Assembly: GCA_965371855.1 (NCBI GenBank)
Contig: CBDUZZ010000017.1
Coordinates: 1 to 64,000, forward strand
Direction of reading: 5' to 3'
Origin: JAADEM01 sp965371855
GTDB lineage: Bacteria; Bacteroidota; Bacteroidia; Bacteroidales; Marinilabiliaceae
DNA: 64,000 nt
Shown: positions 58,614 to 64,000 of the stretch, piece after piece
Position numbering within the stretch: position 1 is the first letter of the stretch
How the letters are laid out: the number at the start of each line of letters is the position of its first letter
The notes under the pieces: generated by a model
What the model was told of the DNA's origin: nothing
The model's database searches: none
What the model saw: the letters and a program-made list of their open reading frames with translations, nothing else
Made by a program: the position numbers and the translations under genes

Positions 58614-60998
58614 TTACTCATATCTCAACGCCTCAATCGGATTCTTCCGTGCTGCCCTATATGTTTGCCAGCTTACGGTTATTAGTGCAATAAGCAGTGC
58701 GATAAATCCAGACAAGGCAAAAATCCACCAGCTGAGAGTAATTTTATAGGCGAAATTTTGCAGCCACCTATTCATGGCATAATAGGCTATGGGGCAGGCG
58801 AGAACAAAAGCTATACCTACCAATTTTATAAAATCTTTGTTAAGCATGATTAATAATTCATAGATTGTGGCACCGTTTACTTTTCGAATGCCTATTTCTT
58901 TGGTTTTTTGCTTGCTAATATTTGAGGACAGATTCAGAAACCCCATTGATGAAATAATAATACTAACCAAAGTAAACAATTGCATCAAAGTATTTTTCTT
59001 CAGGTCATTTTCATATAGCATTGCAACTCTTTGATCCAAAAAATGGTATTCAAACGGCACATCCGGAAAGAAAGAAACCCAGCTTTCTTTTATGAAACTT
59101 ATAGCTTCCTCAATATTAGACGTTTTCAGTTTAACATTTATATATCCTTTTGAATCATCATTTAATATAAATAGTACGGGTTCAGTCTGTGTATGAAGTG
59201 AATTGAAACATGCATTTTTTAATACCCCTATTATTTTTATGTTGTTAATCTTGGTATCAACGACATTGTCATTAAACCCACAATAATCAATAAACGCCTC
59301 GTTTATAATTATCGATTGTTTATCATCTGTTTTATACTCCGGGTTAAAATTACGTCCTTCCTTAATTTCCATCCCCATTAATGAAATATAGTCGTAATCA
59401 ATATGCATTGAATTCACTATTTTAGTCACAGTTTTGCCATCTCTGTTTAGTTGAAAGTTGATGCTCCCTAATATATCACCCGGGGCATGGCTTGAAATTG
59501 CAGTCTGCAAAATAAGTGGGGATGTTTTGAGTTGATTTTTTAATGCATTTGCTTTTGAAAGAGTAGTTTGCACCTTTGGTAAGTTTACTAAAACAACATT
59601 ATTCTTGTCAAAACCCATATCACTATCAATAAGAAATCGCAATTGTTTTGTTATTGTAATAGAAGCCATTATTAGGATTAGTGATAAGGAAAATTGAATT
59701 ACGACCACTAACTTACCAAATCGGAGTCCTTTAATTTTACTATGGCTTGTGTTTTTCAAATTTATAAGAGAAACATCTTGCTTACCGTATTGATTAATGA
59801 ATGGAATTAAAGATGTGCTAAATGCTGTAACTAATACTAACATAGCAGATAACAGCAATATGCCGTTTCCTTTAAAAAACTCTTCCGGTGGTAAGTCCGT
59901 AATTGTTTCCGAAAATGGAAGAGTTAGTTTAAATACCGACAACGCTATTACAACAGAGGTAGATACAAAAAGTAAAGAATTAATCAGAAACTGTAAAAAA
60001 AGACTAAAGCTCGATGCTCCGAATATTTTCTTTATCCCGGTATCTTTAGAATTCGTTATGCACTGAAAAACTAATAGGTTGCCATAATTTAGCAATGCTA
60101 TTAAAAAGATAAACAATGCCACTAAAGTTAAAATATAAGTGTATAATTTATTACCTTTAGGATAGTCATAACTCATATGTTCGGAGAAATGTAAATCTTT
60201 TAAAGTAGTTGCTATAGGATTAAATTTTGAATTAAGTTGTTCCCCAAAAGCTACCATGTACTTATTAAAAAACGGCTCAAAATTTTCTGTTATTGCAGCA
60301 ATATTACAGTTGGATTTTAACAGAATAAATGTATATGTTGAAGGCATCCAGTATCCTTCTGAACGTTTAATAGCGTTTGATTCATTAGAATTAAAGTCCG
60401 GTTGTGAAAACAAAACATTCAGTTTATGATGAACATTTTCGGGAGAATCTTTTATTACACCTTTAATGGTCAATACTTTTTTATTGTGCTTCAGTGTTTT
60501 TCCAACAGGGTTCTTATTGCCAAAAATCTTCTGAGAAAGACTTTGGTTAATAACAATTTGATCCGGTGCGATAAGAGCCTTATGTTTATCGCCAAAGACA
60601 AATTCAAGTGAGAAGATATCGAATACACTATGATCCGCCATATAAGCTTCTTTTACATTAAAATTTTCTTGATTATATTCAAGCAAAACAATCTGACGAA
60701 AAGATGTTAGGCGGGTAAACTCTTCTACTTCTGGGAATTCATCTTTTAAGCCCTGACCCATAAAAGACCCCAATTTAGCATGTGTCATTGTATTTTCAGC
60801 AGCAACAATTTCCCCGCTTATACGATATATTCTATCTGTTTTTTCATATTTTGAATCATAGCCAAGCTCAAATGATACATATGAGTATATATAAAATATG
60901 GAGATGAATGCAATACTAAAACCAACCATACTAAGTAATGAAGTATTTGTTTTACTAGAAACATTCTTCAAAGCAGTTTTTATTAAGTGTGATATCAT
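58614..60998 (-). CDS. FtsX/MacB-type ABC permease, first of the efflux operon
   Basis: The product has 794 aa with the architecture of the following three paralogues. C-terminal motifs are TKEIGIRKVNGATIYELLIMLN, NFAYKITLSWWIFALSG and KNPIEALRYE. It starts 62 nt after the HlyD adaptor gene and lies 80 nt ahead of the ATPase gene. Its periplasmic cores have diverged from the others. Confidence 0.88.
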   Translation of the reverse strand: MISHLIKTALKNVSSKTNTSLLSMVGFSIAFISIFYIYSYVSFELGYDSKYEKTDRIYRISGEIVAAENTMTHAKLGSFMGQGLKDEFPEVEEFTRLTSFRQIVLLEYNQENFNVKEAYMADHSVFDIFSLEFVFGDKHKALIAPDQIVINQSLSQKIFGNKNPVGKTLKHNKKVLTIKGVIKDSPENVHHKLNVLFSQPDFNSNESNAIKRSEGYWMPSTYTFILLKSNCNIAAITENFEPFFNKYMVAFGEQLNSKFNPIATTLKDLHFSEHMSYDYPKGNKLYTYILTLVALFIFLIALLNYGNLLVFQCITNSKDTGIKKIFGASSFSLFLQFLINSLLFVSTSVVIALSVFKLTLPFSETITDLPPEEFFKGNGILLLSAMLVLVTAFSTSLIPFINQYGKQDVSLINLKNTSHSKIKGLRFGKLVVVIQFSLSLILIMASITITKQLRFLIDSDMGFDKNNVVLVNLPKVQTTLSKANALKNQLKTSPLILQTAISSHAPGDILGSINFQLNRDGKTVTKIVNSMHIDYDYISLMGMEIKEGRNFNPEYKTDDKQSIIINEAFIDYCGFNDNVVDTKINNIKIIGVLKNACFNSLHTQTEPVLFILNDDSKGYINVKLKTSNIEEAISFIKESWVSFFPDVPFEYHFLDQRVAMLYENDLKKNTLMQLFTLVSIIISSMGFLNLSSNISKQKTKEIGIRKVNGATIYELLIMLNKDFIKLVGIAFVLACPIAYYAMNRWLQNFAYKITLSWWIFALSGFIALLIALITVSWQTYRAARKNPIEALRYE

Positions 60999-61060
60999 AT
61001 TTCAGTTATTATTTTATTTATTATACTTTCCAACCGTCTAACCATTCCAAACCTTTCCCC

Positions 61061-62311
61061 CTACTTAAACTCCAATCTTTCATTTTCTCCAAAACTATCA
61101 TAGCCCGAAATAATTACTTTCTCGCCCGGTTTTAAACCTTCAAGTAATTCATAATATTTAGGATTTTGCCTTCCGATTTTAATAAAGCGTTTTGAGGCTG
61201 ATTTGCCATCGGCGGACAGTACAAATATCCATTGTCCACCCGTTTCCTGAAAAAAGTTACCACGGGGCAATAGCAATGATTCTTTGGGATTTCCCAATTG
61301 TAAGCGTGTATAATAGGTTTGGCCGGTTCGCATATTCTCAGGCATTTCTGAGTCAAAAATCATCTCCACAGTAAATCTACCTTCTCTAACATCGGGGAGT
61401 ACCTTTCTTATTTTTAACTTAAATTCCTGGCCTTGTCTTTCTAAAATAGCAGTTAAGCCAACACGTACTTTGTCAATATAATGTTCATCAATTTGGGCCA
61501 TAACTTTAAAAGAAGTAAGTATATGTATTTGCCCAATACGACCCCCTTTGGGTATGGATTGTCCAATTTCTGCATCAAGTATAGTTAACTGTCCGTCAAC
61601 GGGAGATGTTACGTGCAGATTATACTGTCGCTGTCGTACCAGTTTTAGGTTTAGATTCATTTTTGCTAAATTGTCTTCCATTTGTGTTACCTGTATTGAA
61701 CGATAAATAGAGTCTTGTCTTTGACGTTCTATGTAAAGATCGTAACTGCGTTTAGCAAACTGATAATCTTCTTCCGACACTAAAAATACTTCCTTTGAAA
61801 TTAAGTCATCGGCATACAGTGCGTTGTTTTGTTCAAAAGCTCTTTTTTTACGTTTAATGTCAAATTCCAAATTGAGTAATTCGCGTTTTATTTGCAGTTT
61901 TTCTTGCTCCATTGTAACCATAGTATTCCGCAAAAAATTGCTTTTCTCGGCCAACTGCGCTTCGCTGTTTAATATGCTTAAACTTAAATCGGGGTTACTC
62001 AATCGTAAAATAATATCACCTTTTTTGAGTATCTCACCCTCTTCAATTACTTTTTCTTCCACACGCCCACCTTCTCTGGCATCAAGATAAATGGTTGCAA
62101 TTGGCTCCACATTTCCGGTTACAGTAATAAAATCATGAAAAGTGGCCTGGCTAACAGTTTCAATACTTAGTTTTTCAGCATCTACAACATAAGTTGAAAC
62201 ATGTTCTGTAAAAAACGACTGATAAATGAGCCATAAAAATGCAAGCATAGCCAAGCCAATGTAAATGTGCTTTTTCTTAATTCCTTTTTTCTTTTCTATT
62301 GGTCTGTCCAT
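61061..62311 (-). CDS. Periplasmic adaptor subunit (HlyD/MacA type)
   Basis: The product has 416 aa. One N-terminal membrane helix (about 16-36) is followed by a barrel-sandwich hybrid (VTGNVEPIATIYLDAREGGRVEEKVIEEGE), a long coiled coil at about 110-215 and the second lipoyl half (VTSPVDGQLTILDAEIGQSI), then a beta-barrel domain. The adaptor joins inner-membrane permeases to TolC. It lies 9 nt after the TolC gene and 62 nt ahead of the first permease. Confidence 0.9.
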   Translation of the reverse strand: MDRPIEKKKGIKKKHIYIGLAMLAFLWLIYQSFFTEHVSTYVVDAEKLSIETVSQATFHDFITVTGNVEPIATIYLDAREGGRVEEKVIEEGEILKKGDIILRLSNPDLSLSILNSEAQLAEKSNFLRNTMVTMEQEKLQIKRELLNLEFDIKRKKRAFEQNNALYADDLISKEVFLVSEEDYQFAKRSYDLYIERQRQDSIYRSIQVTQMEDNLAKMNLNLKLVRQRQYNLHVTSPVDGQLTILDAEIGQSIPKGGRIGQIHILTSFKVMAQIDEHYIDKVRVGLTAILERQGQEFKLKIRKVLPDVREGRFTVEMIFDSEMPENMRTGQTYYTRLQLGNPKESLLLPRGNFFQETGGQWIFVLSADGKSASKRFIKIGRQNPKYYELLEGLKPGEKVIISGYDSFGENERLEFK

Positions 62312-62320
62312 CTTGTATTT

Positions 62321-63706
62321 TTAATTATTAATTAAATCCAAATGATTCCAGCTACCTGTTTTGTAGAACTCCAATATTTGAATATACATTATATAAGTTA
62401 ATTTTGCTTTTAATATCTCTACTTCGGCTAATACTAAGCGTTGTTTAGCTATTTCAAAATCGCTTGTCCCAGCCAATCCTTTTTCGAGTTTTTTACTTGT
62501 GTTTTGCAACGATAGTTTACTAAACCTGTGCAGCTCTAATGAGGTTTTATATTCCTTCTCTGCCGATTCTACATTATCCATTATATTCCATATTTCAGAA
62601 TATACTTTCTCTTTATTTTTTTCAATTTGAAGCTCCTGATTATTAATAGCTATCCTTTTTCGCTTAATACTACTGTATGTTGATGCTCCATTAAAAATAG
62701 GTATAACTAAGCCTAGTATAACTTGCTGATTTTGATTGTTTTTTATCTGACTAGAGAATGCTAAATTATCACCATCGAAATAATTAGAACCCATTCCTGC
62801 AGATAAATACAGGTTTGGCGAAATTTTTCCTTTTGAAACCAACAAATCTTTCTCTGAAGCATTTAATAAAAATTCTTGTTGTTTAATTTCAGGAAGAAAA
62901 CTTACGGCATTATTAAAAATGCTATCAATAATCGGTAATTCAGTAATTACTAATGGCGTTTTATTTAAAGTATCAATAAAAAAATCAGAATTAGCATCGA
63001 GCCTTAATAATTGTTTTAACTCAAGTATTTTGCTGCTTTTTTGGTTCTGAGCTTTTGTTAGATTTAATTTATCGGCAACCCATTGGCTTTTTAAATCTTG
63101 TACAGTTAATGGAGATTCTTTACCTACATCTACCAATTTTTGCATTCGCATATATTGCATTTCTGATAAATCTACCTGGCTTTTTGCAACATTTTCTAAA
63201 CCAGCACTATAAAGAGAAATATAGTATGACGTAATTACATCAAAAATTAATTTGTTTTTTATTAATTCACTTTCTTCTTTATTTGCCGATAACATAAACT
63301 TGTTAAAACTAATTGTATTTTGTTTAACCAGCCCTTGAAAAATATCTATCGACGAACTAATCCAATAATTATTAGAGATAGTTTGATTGTAAGTTATGTT
63401 GTTTGTATTACCATCGATATTTCTTCCATAATTAACACTTAAATTACTTCCTAAGTTTAAATCAGGAAATAGATTTGCCTTGCTTTTTAATAAATTAATT
63501 TCTTGATTTATTACTTGATTTCGTTTAATATTTAAATCAATATTATTTTCTATCGCATAGTCAATACATTTTGTAAGTCCCCAAATTTCTTGCGATTTTA
63601 CAGTTGAGTTCTGGATATGAATAAAAAACACAAGCATAAACATAATACCCATTTTAATGCCTGTGTAATTCTCAATATTTCGATTTGTAATCTTAATTTT
63701 TGTCAT
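62321..63706 (-). CDS. TolC-family outer-membrane efflux protein
   Basis: The product has 461 aa. A signal-like hydrophobic N-terminal segment (MGIMFMLVFFIH) precedes WGLTKCIDYAIENNIDLNIKRNQV, the first OEP helix repeat, and long helices with an internal duplication (KQQEFLLNASEKDLLVSKGKISPNLYL). It is the outer-membrane tunnel of the efflux complex. It is the first gene of the seven-gene operon. A sigma54-like promoter lies 30-44 bp upstream of its ATG. Confidence 0.88.
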   Translation of the reverse strand: MTKIKITNRNIENYTGIKMGIMFMLVFFIHIQNSTVKSQEIWGLTKCIDYAIENNIDLNIKRNQVINQEINLLKSKANLFPDLNLGSNLSVNYGRNIDGNTNNITYNQTISNNYWISSSIDIFQGLVKQNTISFNKFMLSANKEESELIKNKLIFDVITSYYISLYSAGLENVAKSQVDLSEMQYMRMQKLVDVGKESPLTVQDLKSQWVADKLNLTKAQNQKSSKILELKQLLRLDANSDFFIDTLNKTPLVITELPIIDSIFNNAVSFLPEIKQQEFLLNASEKDLLVSKGKISPNLYLSAGMGSNYFDGDNLAFSSQIKNNQNQQVILGLVIPIFNGASTYSSIKRKRIAINNQELQIEKNKEKVYSEIWNIMDNVESAEKEYKTSLELHRFSKLSLQNTSKKLEKGLAGTSDFEIAKQRLVLAEVEILKAKLTYIMYIQILEFYKTGSWNHLDLINN

Positions 63707-63735
63707 TATTAATCAATATTTATACAAACCACTTT

Positions 63736-63750
63736 CCAATTGCTGTGCCG
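63736..63750 (-). promoter_or_regulatory. Candidate sigma54 (-24/-12) promoter of the efflux operon
   Basis: On the minus strand CGGCACAGCAATTGG fits the consensus TGGCAC-N5-TTGC at 8 of 10 defined positions, including the -24 GG and the spacing. It lies 30 nt upstream of the TolC start codon, which would place transcription initiation at about 63725. A divergent response-regulator gene of the NtrC type begins at 63919, in line with sigma54 control. Confidence 0.45.
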
Positions 63751-63918
63751 TAAGTTGTATATTATTGAAGTTAAGTATGTTATGTATGTTATGTTTGGTT
63801 TGAAACATAAATAATTGTCAAAATATTTTACACTGTCTGTGTAATATATTTACATTTTAATACTTTTGTGTTAGTAAAAATACTTAACTGTAGAGTAATA
63901 TATCTATTATAATAAAGT

Positions 63919-64000
63919 ATGAGTAACAATATTTTAATAGTTGATGATAAAAAAAGTGTGCTAACAGCTCTGGAAATGTTAATACAAACAGAGTTTGATG
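63919..64000 (+). CDS. Response regulator, probably NtrC-family (partial)
   Basis: The window end cuts the gene after 27 residues. MSNNILIVDDKKSVLTALEM has the receiver-domain start, with ILIVDDKKSV holding the acidic Asp pair. In Bacteroidota regulators that start this way often continue as sigma54-dependent activators next to an efflux operon and a histidine kinase gene. Only the receiver start is visible, so the output domain is inferred. It is divergent to the TolC-led operon. Confidence 0.7.
   Translation, partial: MSNNILIVDDKKSVLTALEMLIQTEFD

Overview
The window comes from a Bacteroidota chromosome, most likely an anaerobic or marine Bacteroidales/Marinilabiliales-type organism; the exact genus cannot be read from it. 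The signs are low GC, promoters of the Bacteroidota form (TTG, 19-20 nt, TAnnTTTG), few Shine-Dalgarno sequences, Bacteroidota-restricted families (DUF4295 beside L33 and L28, the DoxX/BT_3928 protein, DUF1599, 770-800 aa FtsX-type permeases) and a TonB-dependent receptor. About 58 protein genes are supported. No rRNA, tRNA, CRISPR array, complete insertion sequence or prophage was seen.

Layout. 1-12 kb, mostly minus strand: tpiA with a DoxX protein and DUF1599; a GT39-TPR membrane glycosyltransferase and a polyprenyl-phosphate GT2; a Gfo/Idh dehydrogenase with a sugar-type MFS transporter; a small membrane gene apparently cut by a stop codon; an outer-membrane protein; prfC. 12-19.4 kb, plus strand: a PHP phosphatase; a three-gene cassette (AAA ATPase, RloB-type TOPRIM-like protein, small helical protein) that looks like an abortive-infection defence module with its own promoter; dnaX, split by a -1 frameshift at an A10 run followed by a hairpin; and a GH43-like/GH29 fusion fucosidase. 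19.7-27.3 kb: dodecin, a lipoprotein, rimO, ftsY, DUF4295-rpmG-rpmB, cinA, a thioesterase and a LysE exporter.

27.5-35.5 kb holds a metal-uptake locus: NikR, a TonB receptor, a BtuF/BtuC/BtuD-like ABC importer and a TsaA-FmdE fusion protein, followed by a frameshifted NifU-like remnant. NikR has the complete His/His/His/Cys nickel site, so nickel is the likely cargo. A UreH/HupE-like Ni/Co transporter lies 14 kb further on. 35.5-50 kb: a MITE-like element, a steroid-reductase-like membrane protein, GH130, rplS, a YtxH/holin-like envelope cluster, a RelA-type (p)ppGpp synthetase with a decayed hydrolase site, a DUF2007-Usp fusion, a threonine-aldolase-like enzyme, a rhomboid protease and a PhoD-like phosphatase.

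50.6-63.7 kb is one large minus-strand efflux operon: TolC, HlyD-type adaptor, one LolD/MacB ATPase and four paralogous FtsX-type permeases. It is preceded by a sigma54-like promoter and a divergent response regulator that runs off the window end. Intergenic DNA is rich in palindromes, related terminator hairpins and 7-8 bp tandem repeats.
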